Source: Kitasatospora sp. Root107
GTDB lineage: Bacteria > Actinomycetota > Actinomycetes > Streptomycetales > Streptomycetaceae
Length of the DNA stretch: 64,000 nt
Reading direction: 5' to 3'
Assembly: GCF_001424875.1 (NCBI RefSeq)
Contig: NZ_LMCT01000007.1
Location: 32,715 to 96,714 of the forward strand
Part shown: positions 54,097-62,590 of the stretch, piece by piece
Layout: each line of letters begins with the position of its first letter
Numbering within the stretch: position 1 is the stretch's first letter
Notes under the pieces: generated by a model
Database searches by the model: none
The model's input: only the letters and a program-made list of their open reading frames with translations
What the model was told of the DNA's origin: nothing
Position numbers and translations under genes: made by a program

Positions 54097-54696
54097 TCAG
54101 AGCCCGTCCAGATAGCGGTCCAGCAGCTCGACCTGCCGCTCCGGCGGGAACTCGTCCGGAGCGAACAGCGCCTGCACCACCAGCCCCAGCACAAAGCTCT
54201 GGGCCCCAGCCGCCACCTCCTCGACGCTCGCCTCCCCCGCCAGCTCGCCCTGCTCCCTGGCCTGCGCGACCAGCCCGGTGAGCCGCTCCCGGGCCCGGCG
54301 GTAGCGGGCGGCGTGATCGGCCGCCAGCTCCGGGTCGGTCAGCGCCGCGTCCCAGGAACCGACCCAGATCCGGTTGCCGGCCACCCCGTCCGGCGTCAGC
54401 GGCAGGATGTCCAGCAGAACGGCCCGCAGCAGCGCCCGCCCGCCGTCGGCCGACGAGGTCCGCTCGGCCGCCGGGCGCGGCCGCTCCAGGTTGTGCCGGT
54501 CGAGCAGGTCCAGTGCGTACGCCAGCAGGGCCCGCTTGTTCGGGAAGTAGTGGGTGAGCAGCCCGGTGCTGGCGTTCAGTTCGGCCGCCACCGCGCGGAG
54601 CGTCAGGCCGCCGAAGCCGCGGTCGGCCAGCACCCGCCAGACCGCCGCCGAGACGTCGGACCGGCGGGCGTCATGGTCTCCACGGGCTGGCGTCAT
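54097..54696 (-). CDS. TetR-family transcriptional regulator
   Basis: A 199-residue repressor with an N-terminal TetR helix-turn-helix (about 10-60; GFGGLTLRAVAAELNASTGLLTHYFPNKRALL) and a helical ligand-binding half whose inducer cannot be predicted. ATG at 54696. Divergent from a GNAT acetyltransferase gene; the 85-base gap holds the palindrome CAAACGTTTG (54714-54723), positioned to repress both genes. Confidence 0.88.
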   Translation of the reverse strand: MTPARGDHDARRSDVSAAVWRVLADRGFGGLTLRAVAAELNASTGLLTHYFPNKRALLAYALDLLDRHNLERPRPAAERTSSADGGRALLRAVLLDILPLTPDGVAGNRIWVGSWDAALTDPELAADHAARYRRARERLTGLVAQAREQGELAGEASVEEVAAGAQSFVLGLVVQALFAPDEFPPERQVELLDRYLDGL

Positions 54697-54713
54697 GGCG
54701 CTAGGGTACCTAC

Positions 54714-54723
54714 CAAACGTTTG
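54714..54723. promoter_or_regulatory. Palindrome between TetR and GNAT genes
   Basis: CAAACGTTTG, perfectly symmetric, centred 22 bases upstream of the TetR start codon. Likely autoregulatory operator, inferred from position. Confidence 0.5.
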
Positions 54724-54781
54724 TTATGTACGTCCGACCATCCGCACGCAGCCGTCCGACCATCCGCCCGGGGAGGGCCCC

Positions 54782-55330
54782 ATGTACGCCGTACCGCTCA
54801 CCGACGACGCCGAGCTGCGCCCCCTCCAGCCGTGGCAGGCCGCCGAGTTCCTGGCCCACATGGACCGGGCCAGGGCCAACGTCGACCCGTGGATCCCGTG
54901 GGCCACCCGCACCACGGACCTCGAGTCCGCCGGCAAGACGCTGCAGGGCTACGCCGACCGGCAGGCCACCGACACCGGCGAGCTGTTCGGCATCTGGCTG
55001 GACGGGACGCTGGTGGGCGGCGTGATGTTCGTGTCCTTCGACGCCAAGGGCGGCAGGTGCGAGATCGGCGCCTGGTGCGAGCCGGCCGGTCAGGGCCGGG
55101 GTCTGATCACGGCCGCCGTCCGGCGACTGCTCGACCACGCCTTCACGGTGCGCGGCCTGCACCGGGCCGAGTGGTGGAACAGCACGGTCAACACCCGCAG
55201 CCGGGCGGTGGCCCAGAAGCTCGGCATGCACCTGGACGGGACGCTGCGTGAGCACGTCGAGTTCCTGGGCGTCCGGCAGGACTACGAGATCTGGTCGATG
55301 CTCGCCTCCGAGTGGCAGAAAACCAAGTGA
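54782..55330 (+). CDS. GNAT acetyltransferase, RimJ/RimL type
   Basis: A 182-residue N-acetyltransferase of the RimL subgroup: LRPLQPWQAAEFLAHMDRAR at the N terminus, the acetyl-CoA loop in GQGRGLITAAVRRLLDHAF, and NSTVNTRSRAVAQKLGMHLDG near the C terminus. It transfers an acetyl group from acetyl-CoA to an amine; the substrate is unknown (ribosomal protein N termini, antibiotics and other amines are all known for this group). ATG at 54782 has no strong ribosome site. Divergent from and probably controlled by the TetR gene next to it. Confidence 0.85.
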   Translation: MYAVPLTDDAELRPLQPWQAAEFLAHMDRARANVDPWIPWATRTTDLESAGKTLQGYADRQATDTGELFGIWLDGTLVGGVMFVSFDAKGGRCEIGAWCEPAGQGRGLITAAVRRLLDHAFTVRGLHRAEWWNSTVNTRSRAVAQKLGMHLDGTLREHVEFLGVRQDYEIWSMLASEWQKTK

Positions 55331-55390
55331 CAGCCGGGACCGGCCGGTTGAGGATGAGCGACTGACGACCCGCCAGCCCCAGGAGCGACC

Positions 55391-55810
55391 ATGGCCGAGC
55401 ACCGCACCGTCCCCGCCCTGTTCCCGCCGCCGGGCTACGCACACACCGTCGTGGTCGAAGCCGGTGAGCGGCTCGCCTTCCTGGCCGGCGGGGTCCCACT
55501 GGACGCCGACGGCAAGCTGGTCGGCCCGGGTGACCTCCCGACCCAGACCCGGCAGGTGCTCGGCAATCTGGAGACCGCGCTGGCCTCGGTCGGCAGCAGC
55601 CTGGACCGGGTGGTCGCCAGCACCGTCTATGTGGTGGCCGACCGTCCCGAGCCGCTCTCCGAGGCCTGGGAGGTCGTCAAAGCCTCGGCGCTGAGCGCCG
55701 GTCCGCACAGTTCGACCCTGCTCGGCGTCACCACCCTCGGCTACACCGGCCAGTTGGTGGAGATCACAGTCACCGCCGTGGTCCAGGACCGGCCTGCTGT
55801 GGAAGGGTGA
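55391..55810 (+). CDS. RidA/YjgF family protein
   Basis: A 139-residue single-domain protein with the chorismate-mutase-like fold of RidA: FLAGGVPLDADGKLVGPGD, QTRQVLGNLETALASVGSSLDRVV and VVEITVTAVV. RidA enzymes hydrolyse reactive enamines and imines released by PLP enzymes. The arginine that anchors the substrate carboxylate in true RidA (end of strand 6, usually a CxxxR context) is not evident here, so the activity may differ. ATG at 55391 follows AGGAG. It precedes the enoyl-CoA hydratase gene by 25 bases, suggesting cotranscription. Confidence 0.82.
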   Translation: MAEHRTVPALFPPPGYAHTVVVEAGERLAFLAGGVPLDADGKLVGPGDLPTQTRQVLGNLETALASVGSSLDRVVASTVYVVADRPEPLSEAWEVVKASALSAGPHSSTLLGVTTLGYTGQLVEITVTAVVQDRPAVEG

Positions 55811-55835
55811 TCGGAAAGACCCCTAGGAGGCGGCC

Positions 55836-56618
55836 GTGCCCGAGCAGTTCGACACCGGTGTGACCGGCCTGCGGGCCTCGGTCGACGGCGCCGTCGCCAC
55901 CCTTGAGCTGGACCGTCCGGAGCGCCGGAACGCGGTCACCGGCGCGATCTGGCGGGCGCTGCCCGGCGTACTGGACCGGCTGGCGGCCGCCCCCGGGGTC
56001 AGGGTCCTGCTGCTGACCGGCGCGAACGGCACGTTCAGCGCCGGGGCGGACATCAGCGAGCTGACCCGGATCTACGCCGGCCCGGACCCTGATGCGGCCG
56101 ACGCCTACCACGCCGAGAACGTCGCGGCCGAGGAGGCGCTGGCCGCCTTCCCGCATCCGACCATCGCCGTGGTGCACGGCCACTGCGTGGGCGGCGGCTG
56201 CCAGTTGGCGGTGGCCTGCGACCTGCGGTTCGTCGCCGAGGACGCTCTGCTGGGCATCACCCCGGCCAAGCTCGGGGTGGTCTACCCGGCCGTGCCGACC
56301 GTCCGGCTGGCCCGGCTGGTCGGCCCGGCCCGGGCCAAGTACCTGCTGTTCTCGGGTGAGTTGGTGGACGCCCGGCGGGCCGAGCTGTTCGGCCTGGCGG
56401 ACGAGGTGCTGCCCGCCGACCGACTGGACGCCCGCGCACAGGAGTTCGCCGAGCTGCTGGCGCTGCGCTCGCCGCAGACCATCGGCGCCGCCAAGGCCGC
56501 GCTGGCCGCGGACGACCCGGCGGCGGCGCTGGCCCCGTGGGAGCGCAAGTCCCGCCACACACCGGACGTCCGCGAGGGGTTGGCGGCCTTCCTGGAGCGC
56601 CGCCAGCCGAACTTCTAG
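55836..56618 (+). CDS. Enoyl-CoA hydratase/isomerase family protein
   Basis: A 260-residue crotonase-fold enzyme acting on acyl-CoA thioesters. Oxyanion-hole segments: NGTFSAGADISEL (about 62-74) and HGHCVGGGCQLAVACDLRF (about 113-131). The usual first catalytic glutamate position is followed by LGITPAKLGVVYP, the typical second-acid region. GTG at 55836 follows AGGAGG. Its stop codon overlaps that of the convergent acyl-CoA dehydrogenase gene. Chain-length specificity and the exact reaction (hydration or isomerisation) cannot be told. Confidence 0.88.
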   Translation: MPEQFDTGVTGLRASVDGAVATLELDRPERRNAVTGAIWRALPGVLDRLAAAPGVRVLLLTGANGTFSAGADISELTRIYAGPDPDAADAYHAENVAAEEALAAFPHPTIAVVHGHCVGGGCQLAVACDLRFVAEDALLGITPAKLGVVYPAVPTVRLARLVGPARAKYLLFSGELVDARRAELFGLADEVLPADRLDARAQEFAELLALRSPQTIGAAKAALAADDPAAALAPWERKSRHTPDVREGLAAFLERRQPNF

Positions 56619-57835
56619 CGGATCGGCAGCCCCGAGATGGCCCGGGCGATCACCAGCCGCTGGATCTCGCTGGTGCCCTCGAAGATGGTGTAGATCGCGC
56701 TGTCCCGGTGCATCCGCTCCACCGGGTACTCCCGGGTGAAGCCGTTGCCGCCGAGGATCTGCATCGCCTGCGCCGTCACGTACTTGGCCGTCTCACCCGC
56801 GTACAGCTTGGACATCGAGCCCTCGGCCGAGGTGAACGGCTGGTTGTTGGCCGCCATCCAGGAGGCCCGCCAGACCAGCAGCCGGGCCGCGTCGATCCGG
56901 GTCTTCATGTCGGCAAGCTGGAAGGCCACGCCCTGGTTGTCGATGATCGGGCGGCCGAACTGCACCCGGGTCTTCGCGTAGTCCAGCGCCACCTCGTATG
57001 CGGCCCTGGCGATGCCGATCGCCTGCGCGCCGACAGCGGGGCGGGAGGCCTCGAAGGTGGCCATCGCGGCGTTCTTGCCGCCGGCCCGCTTGGTCCCCTC
57101 ACGGGCCCTGGCCAGCCGCTCGTCCAGCTTCTCCTTGCCGCCGAGCAGGCAGCTGCCGGGGATCCGGACGCCGTCCAGCACCACCTCGGCGGTGTGCGAG
57201 GCGCGGATACCGTGCTTCTTGAACTTCTGACCCTGGCTCAGCCCGGCCGTGCCAGGCGGCACCACGAAGGACGCCTGCCCGCGCGCGCCGAGCGCCGGGT
57301 CGACGGTGGCCACCACCACGTGGACGGCGGCGATCCCGCCGTTGGTGGCCCAGGTCTTGGTGCCGTTCAGCACCCACTCGTCCTTCGCCTCGTCGTAGAC
57401 CGCGCGGGTGCGCAGCGCCGAGACGTCCGATCCTGCGTCCGGCTCGGAGGAGCAGAACGCGGCCACCTTGACGTCGTCCGGCGTGCCGAACATCTGCGGC
57501 GCCCAGGTGCCGATCTGCTCGTCGGTGCCGTTGGCCAGCACCGCGACGGCGGCCAGCGTGGTGCCGACGATGGCCAGGCCGAGGCCCGCGTCGCCCCAGA
57601 ACAGCTCCTCCATCGCGATCGGGATGCCGACACCGGAGGGGTCGAAGTACTGCTGGGCGTAGAAGTCCAGCGAGTAGATGCCGATCTTGGCGGCCTCCTG
57701 GATGACCGGCCAGGGGGTCTCCTCGCGCTCGTCCCACTCGGCGGCAGCCGGGCGCATCACGTCGGCGGCGAAGCCGTGCAACCAGTCCCGGACGGCGAGC
57801 TGGTCCGGGCCTGGGTCGAGGGAGAAGGTGCTCAT
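56615..57835 (-). CDS. Acyl-CoA dehydrogenase
   Basis: A 406-residue flavoprotein that introduces the trans-2 double bond into acyl-CoA in the first step of beta-oxidation. Features: CSSEPDAGSDVSALRTRAV in the FAD/substrate region, GNGFTREYPVERMHRDSAIYTIFEGTSEIQ with the conserved FEGTSEIQR-like flavin/adenine loop, and ILGG just before it. ATG at 57835 follows GGGAGG; the frame extends to 57877 without support. Divergent from a TetR gene across a 128-base gap that contains a perfect 17-base palindrome, so repression by that TetR protein is likely. Confidence 0.93.
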   Translation of the reverse strand: MSTFSLDPGPDQLAVRDWLHGFAADVMRPAAAEWDEREETPWPVIQEAAKIGIYSLDFYAQQYFDPSGVGIPIAMEELFWGDAGLGLAIVGTTLAAVAVLANGTDEQIGTWAPQMFGTPDDVKVAAFCSSEPDAGSDVSALRTRAVYDEAKDEWVLNGTKTWATNGGIAAVHVVVATVDPALGARGQASFVVPPGTAGLSQGQKFKKHGIRASHTAEVVLDGVRIPGSCLLGGKEKLDERLARAREGTKRAGGKNAAMATFEASRPAVGAQAIGIARAAYEVALDYAKTRVQFGRPIIDNQGVAFQLADMKTRIDAARLLVWRASWMAANNQPFTSAEGSMSKLYAGETAKYVTAQAMQILGGNGFTREYPVERMHRDSAIYTIFEGTSEIQRLVIARAISGLPIR

Positions 57836-57887
57836 GCGGAAGCCTCCGGGACGGGAGTGCGGGCGGAAAAAGCCCACGCCATCGGGG

Positions 57888-57904
57888 TGTTACCCCGGGT
57901 AACA
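57888..57904. promoter_or_regulatory. Perfect 17-base palindrome between acyl-CoA dehydrogenase and TetR genes
   Basis: TGTTACCCCGGGTAACA, symmetric about its central C. Located 53 nt upstream of the dehydrogenase start and 59 nt upstream of the TetR start. Its half sites GTTACC/GGTAAC resemble those at 5585 and 49116, with a spacer one base shorter. Confidence 0.75.
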
Positions 57905-57963
57905 TGCGGCGAGTCTGCTACTGATTGGTAATCCGTGTCAACGGCCGAGCGAGGAGCCGCACC

Positions 57964-58593
57964 GTGTCCACAGAGCCCCGCCGCCAGCAGCCGCCGAACG
58001 CCGCGGAGCCCCGCCGCGAGCAGCTGCTGAACGCCGCCGACCGGGTCGTCCAGCGCGAGGGCCCCGGCGCGAGCATGAACGCGATCGCCGCCGAGGCGGG
58101 TATCACCAAGCCGATCCTGTACCGGCACTTCGGCGACCGGACGGGCCTGATCCGGGCCCTGACGGAGCGTCACACCAGCGGCCTGCTGGCCGCCGTCCGG
58201 GCCGCGCTGAACGAGCCGCTGGAGCGCCGCGACCGGGTCGAGCACGTGCTGGACGTCTACCTGGCGGGCATCGAGTCCCGCCCACAGGTGTACCGGCTGC
58301 TGACCCACCCGGAGTCCGGCGACCCGGCCGGGGCGGGCCAGGCACTGGCACCCGCACTCCGGCAGATCGCCGAGGAGATCACCAAGGCGGTCCGGGAGCA
58401 GGTCGACCTCGGTCCTGACGCGCCGCTGCTGGCCGAGACCTGGGGCCGGTCGATCACCGGCATGGTGCTGGCGGCCGGCGACTGGTGGCTGGACCAGCGG
58501 CCCTGCCCCCGGGCCCGGATGGTGCAGGCGCTGGCCGACCTGCTCTGGGGCCGGCTCGCGGCGGCTGCGCCGCTGCCGGGGGCGCCCGCCTAG
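57964..58593 (+). CDS. TetR-family regulator, probable repressor of the adjacent acyl-CoA dehydrogenase
   Basis: A 209-residue protein with a TetR DNA-binding domain (about 20-70; ASMNAIAAEAGITKPILYRHFGDRTGLI) and a helical ligand domain (about 75-200). GTG at 57964 follows GAGGAG. Divergent from the acyl-CoA dehydrogenase gene, with the 17-base palindrome between them. This layout is typical for actinobacterial acyl-CoA-responsive TetR repressors, so an acyl-CoA ligand is inferred. The N-terminal 18 residues are Pro/Arg/Gln-rich and probably disordered. Confidence 0.9.
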   Translation: MSTEPRRQQPPNAAEPRREQLLNAADRVVQREGPGASMNAIAAEAGITKPILYRHFGDRTGLIRALTERHTSGLLAAVRAALNEPLERRDRVEHVLDVYLAGIESRPQVYRLLTHPESGDPAGAGQALAPALRQIAEEITKAVREQVDLGPDAPLLAETWGRSITGMVLAAGDWWLDQRPCPRARMVQALADLLWGRLAAAAPLPGAPA

Positions 58594-58692
58594 GATTCGC
58601 GCAGAACATGAGTCCTGCTCACCTCTTGTGCGCGGCCCCGGGGTGCGGCAGGATCGGCGCACCCCACCCCCATGCCCCTCCGCGAGGTGCCC

Positions 58693-60198
58693 GTGCGTGT
58701 CCGTCGTACCGCCGCCGCCCTGTCCCTGGCCACCGCCACCGTGCTGTCCGGCGCCGCGCTGCCGGTCGAGGCCACCGCGCACCAGGCTTCCGACCACCAG
58801 GGCGACCGCCACCAGCGGGCCGACTTCCCGACCGGCACGGTGACCACCGCCGACGGCCGGACCCACCTGACCGACTCCGCCGGGCGGGTGCTCCAGCTGC
58901 GCGGCTTCAATGTCGACAAGTACGCCGAGGCGACCGAGGCCGACCTGCGGTCCGCCGCCGAGCACGGCTTCACCCTGGTCCGGGTGGCGATCTCCTGGAA
59001 CCGGCTGGAGCCGACCCGGGGCCGACTGGACCGGACCGAGCTGGACCGGCTGCACCGGGTGCTCAACTGGGCGGAGAAGTACGGCCTGTTGGCCCTGGTC
59101 GACTTCCACCAGGACGTCTACGGGCCGAAGTTCGGCGGCGGCGACCGGGGCATCCCGGTCTGGGCCACCCGGGACGACGGCCTGCCGTTCGAGGAGGACC
59201 CCGACGACTGGTTCGCCGGGTACTTCCAGCCCGCCGTACAGGCCGCCTTCACCCACCTCTACGACGACCCGGACCTGCGCCGCTGGCAGGCCGACTTCTA
59301 CACCCGGCTGGCCCGCGAACTCAGGGACCACCGCTCGCTGTTGGGCTACGACCTGTTCAACGAGCCGTCAGGCCCGATCCCCGGCGACCCGACCGACCCG
59401 GCCGTGCTGGTCGCCGCCTCGGCCGAGCTGGAGCAGGGCCGGCTGGCCGAGATGTACCGCCGCCTGATCAAGGCCGTCCGGCAGGCCGACAGCCGCTCCT
59501 GGCTGTTCGTCGAACCGACCGTGCTGGTCGGCCAGGGCGTCCCGACCCGGCTCCCGTCGTTCGGTGACCCGCGCTCCGGCGCCGACCGGCTCGGCTACGC
59601 CCCGCACTTCTACGACACCGCCGTCGAGGCGGGCCGGGACTGGGATCCGTCCGGCGGCTTCGTGGAGAACTACCTCGCCGCGATCACCGCCTACCCGCAG
59701 ACCGACCACCTGCCGGTGCTGGTCGGCGAGTGGGGCCCGCCCAACTCCCGTACGCCTGGCAACGCCGAGCTGGTGAAGCGTCAGGTCTCCGCGATGAACG
59801 GCTTCGCCTCGGGCTGGGCCATGTGGTACTGGTGCAAGGGCGGCGGCGGCTACTGCGCGCTCGGCCCGGACGGTCGCCCGGCGCCCGGCAACGAACCGGT
59901 CTTCGGCCCGTACGCCCGGGCCCTGGCGGGCACCCCCGGCACCGAGAGCTACCAGGACGGCACGTACACCCTGACCTTCGTCACCGGCGGCCGCACCGCC
60001 GGCGGCAGCGGCGGCTGGACCGAGATCAGCCTGCCCGGCACCGCCTACCCGAACGGCGCCGAGGTCACCGTCAGCGGCGCCCGGGCCTCGGTGCTGGACG
60101 TCGACCAGCCCCGGGGCGACCGGGCCGGGGTGGCCCGGGTCCTGCTGCCGCTGGCCCGCCCCGGCACCACCGTGACGGTACGGATCAGCGCCCGCTGA
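58693..60198 (+). CDS. Secreted GH5 family glycoside hydrolase, endoglycoceramidase-like
   Basis: A 501-residue exported enzyme: signal peptide (about 1-29, VRVRRTAAALSLATATVLSG..), a His/Asp/Gln-rich spacer, a GH5 barrel (about 50-410) and a small C-terminal beta domain (about 415-500). Catalytic acid/base Glu lies in YDLFNEPSG and nucleophile Glu in PVLVGEWGPP; LRGFNVDKYA and VRVAISWNRLEP are typical of the endoglycoceramidase group, which releases glycans from glycosphingolipids. The true substrate could be another beta-glycoside. Start: GTG at 58693 has GAGGTG just upstream and gives a standard signal peptide; ATG at 58672 has no ribosome site. Confidence 0.85.
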   Translation: MRVRRTAAALSLATATVLSGAALPVEATAHQASDHQGDRHQRADFPTGTVTTADGRTHLTDSAGRVLQLRGFNVDKYAEATEADLRSAAEHGFTLVRVAISWNRLEPTRGRLDRTELDRLHRVLNWAEKYGLLALVDFHQDVYGPKFGGGDRGIPVWATRDDGLPFEEDPDDWFAGYFQPAVQAAFTHLYDDPDLRRWQADFYTRLARELRDHRSLLGYDLFNEPSGPIPGDPTDPAVLVAASAELEQGRLAEMYRRLIKAVRQADSRSWLFVEPTVLVGQGVPTRLPSFGDPRSGADRLGYAPHFYDTAVEAGRDWDPSGGFVENYLAAITAYPQTDHLPVLVGEWGPPNSRTPGNAELVKRQVSAMNGFASGWAMWYWCKGGGGYCALGPDGRPAPGNEPVFGPYARALAGTPGTESYQDGTYTLTFVTGGRTAGGSGGWTEISLPGTAYPNGAEVTVSGARASVLDVDQPRGDRAGVARVLLPLARPGTTVTVRISAR

Positions 60199-60215
60199 AC
60201 CCGGGCCGCGCAGTT

Positions 60216-60244
60216 AGACCGACCGGCAATTGGCCGGTCGGTCT
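60216..60244. terminator. Bidirectional terminator between GH5 and M3 peptidase genes
   Basis: A perfect 12-bp stem (60216-60227 with 60233-60244), loop AATTG, between convergent stop codons. Confidence 0.85.
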
Positions 60245-60251
60245 GAGACCC

Positions 60252-62282
60252 TCAGCCGTTCAAGCCGCGCCGGGTCAGCAGCGGAGTGATCTCCGGGTCC
60301 CGGCCGACCACGGCGCGGAAGCAGTCCAGCGCGTCCACACTGCCGCCCCGGGAGAGCAGTTCGGCCCGGAAGGTCTCGCCGCTCTCCCGGACGCCCCGGC
60401 CGTTGGTCTCGAACCAGCGCACCGTGTCGGCGTCCAGCACCTCGGACCAGATGTACGCGTAGTACCCGGCGCTGTAGTCGTTGGAGAACACGTGGTTGAA
60501 GTAGGTGCTCCGGTAGCGCGGCGGCACCAGCGGGTCGGCCAGCCCGGCCTTGGCCAGCGCGGCCGCCTCGAACTCCTGGGCGTCCTCGATCACTTCACCC
60601 ACCGGCACGGTGTGCCAGGCCCAGTCCAGCAGCGCCGCGGCCAGGTACTCCACGGTCCGGAAGCCCTGCCCGAACCGCTCGGCCGCAGCCATCCGCTCGA
60701 CCAGCTCGGCGGGCAGCGGCTCACCGGTCAGGTGGTGCCTGGCGTAGTTGGCCAGCACCTCGGGCCTGGTCATCCACATCTCGTTCACCTGGGACGGGAA
60801 CTCGACGAAGTCGCGCGGCACCTCGGTGCCGGAGAAGAGCGGGTAGCGCACCGCCGAGAACAGCCCGTGCAGGGCGTGGCCGAACTCGTGGAACAGCGTC
60901 CGGACCTCGTCCCAGGTGAGCAGCGCGGGCTCCCCCGCCGCCGGGTGGGCGATGTTGAGGTTGTTCACCACCACCGGGCGCTTTCCCAACAGCTCGGACT
61001 GCTGGACCAGTTCGTTCATCCAGGCCCCGCCGCTCTTCGACTCCCGGGCGTGGAAGTCGCCGACGAACAGACCCAGCGAGGAACCGTCCGCCTCGAACAC
61101 CTCGAAGACCCGGGCATCCGCGTGATACCCCGTCAGGTCGGCCCGCTCGGTGAAGGTCAGCCCGTAGGCCAGCCCGGCGGCGAAGAACACCCCGTCGTGC
61201 AGCACCCGCTCCAGCTCGAAGTACGGGCGCAGCTCGGCCGCGTCGAGGCGGTACTCGGTCTGCCGGACCCGCTCCGAGTAGTACAGCCAGTCGTGCGCGG
61301 CGAAGTCCTCGACCCCGTCGGCCTGTTCGGCCAGACCGGCGAGCCGGTCGGCCTCCCGGGCGGCGTTCGCCACGGCCGGCGGGATCAGCCGCGCGAACAG
61401 CTCCTCCACCGCCTCGACCGTCCCGGCCGTCTCGTCGGCCACCACGTACGCGGCGTGGCTCGGGAAGCCGAGCAGCTCGGCCCGCTCCGCCCGCAGCCCG
61501 GCCAGCTCGATCGCCAGCGGCCCGTTGCTCTCCACCGCCCGGTCCACCGAGGCGGCCAGCAGCCTGGCCCGCAGCTCCCGGTCGGTGAGCGCGGCCAGTT
61601 CGGACTGGTTGGTGAAGTTCTTCAGGCTCAGCACGTACGAGCCGTCCTGGCCCAGCGCCCGGCCGTTCGCGGCAGCCGCCGCCACCGCGTCGGCCGACAG
61701 GCCGTCCAGCTGCTCCGCCCGCTCCACCACCACGGCCCGGGCCCGGGTGTCGGTGAACACGTTCTGCCGGAACGCCGCCTGGGCCGAGGCCAGCCGGCCG
61801 TTGATCTCCCGCAGCCGCAGCTGCCCCTCGGCCGGCAGCCGGACCCCGGCCCGGACGAACCGCGTGTGGTGCCGCTCCAGCAGCCGCAGGCTCTCGGCGT
61901 CCAGGCCGAGTTCGGCCCGCACCTGGTGCAGCGTCTCGAACCGGGCGAACAGCGCCGGGTCGAGCAGGACGGTGTCCAGGTGCGCGGCCAGCCGGGGGCT
62001 CAGCTCGGCGTCCAACGCCTGCAGGCTCGGGGTGGTGTCGGAGGAACTCTGGTTCTCGAAGACCAGGCGGACCCGGCGCAGCAACGCACCCGAACGTTCC
62101 AGCGCCACCACGGTGTTGTCGAAGCTCGGCGGCTCCGGGTCCGCGGTGATGGCGGCGATCTCGGCGAGCTGGTCGGCCATGCCTCGGTCGAAGGCGGGCA
62201 GGTAGTGCTCTTCCCGGATGGCGGTGAAGGGCGGGAGTTCGAACACCAGGGTGCTGGGCGCGAAGAAAGGGTTGTCGCTCAT
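60252..62282 (-). CDS. M3 family zinc oligopeptidase (dipeptidyl carboxypeptidase / oligopeptidase A type)
   Basis: A 676-residue cytosolic metallopeptidase. The zinc site is TLFHEFGHALHGLFS (HExxH), with the third ligand glutamate in the helix EVPRDFVEFPSQVNEMW; the C-terminal substrate motif YAGYYAYIWSEVLDAD-like region is present. It degrades short peptides, acting after larger proteases and complementary to aminopeptidase N in this window. ATG at 62282. No signal peptide. Convergent with the GH5 gene and divergent from the polymerase gene, with repeat copy D in the gap. Confidence 0.93.
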   Translation of the reverse strand: MSDNPFFAPSTLVFELPPFTAIREEHYLPAFDRGMADQLAEIAAITADPEPPSFDNTVVALERSGALLRRVRLVFENQSSSDTTPSLQALDAELSPRLAAHLDTVLLDPALFARFETLHQVRAELGLDAESLRLLERHHTRFVRAGVRLPAEGQLRLREINGRLASAQAAFRQNVFTDTRARAVVVERAEQLDGLSADAVAAAAANGRALGQDGSYVLSLKNFTNQSELAALTDRELRARLLAASVDRAVESNGPLAIELAGLRAERAELLGFPSHAAYVVADETAGTVEAVEELFARLIPPAVANAAREADRLAGLAEQADGVEDFAAHDWLYYSERVRQTEYRLDAAELRPYFELERVLHDGVFFAAGLAYGLTFTERADLTGYHADARVFEVFEADGSSLGLFVGDFHARESKSGGAWMNELVQQSELLGKRPVVVNNLNIAHPAAGEPALLTWDEVRTLFHEFGHALHGLFSAVRYPLFSGTEVPRDFVEFPSQVNEMWMTRPEVLANYARHHLTGEPLPAELVERMAAAERFGQGFRTVEYLAAALLDWAWHTVPVGEVIEDAQEFEAAALAKAGLADPLVPPRYRSTYFNHVFSNDYSAGYYAYIWSEVLDADTVRWFETNGRGVRESGETFRAELLSRGGSVDALDCFRAVVGRDPEITPLLTRRGLNG

Positions 62283-62335
62283 GGATCAGACCCTAGAACC
62301 GAGACCTCCCTTCGGGAAGACGGGGGCTGCGCTCC

Positions 62336-62507
62336 AGCATCTACGGTCCGGGGGCTCGGGGCTCTGCTGACTTGCGGCTCCGCCGCGGGGCGAGGAGATC
62401 TGGCGTTCGGGTCACTGCGAAAGTGCCTGACCATTTCTGCACGGATCACCTGTTTCGAGGTCGGCGTCGCAGTTCCCCGAGCCCCTGATGGCTGATGCCC
62501 GGAGCAC
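62336..62507 (+). repeat. Dispersed intergenic repeat, copy D (left arm disrupted)
   Basis: Contains CATCTACGGTCC, a partial left arm GGGGCTCGGGG (62351-62361), then an extra ~30-base insert, the GGAGATCTGGCG segment, the core GGTCACTGCGAAAGTGCCTG and the intact right arm (62467-62485), followed by the CTGATGGCTGATGCCCGGAG tail. It lies in a divergent promoter gap, unlike B and C. Confidence 0.8.
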
Positions 62508-62590
62508 GGGTGCCTGGGCGCCTCCGGGGAAGTGTCGGTACCGCCCGGTACGGTCGGGGCGAACCTGTGTCCGATGTGTGAGGAGGCCCC

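Noticed and set aside
62538..62551. GTACCGCCCGGTAC upstream of the polymerase gene as a third copy of the fadAB/thioesterase operator
   Set aside because: Outer TACC/GGTA half sites fit, but the four central bases and flanks differ, and the gene has no link to fatty acids. Probably chance or another site.
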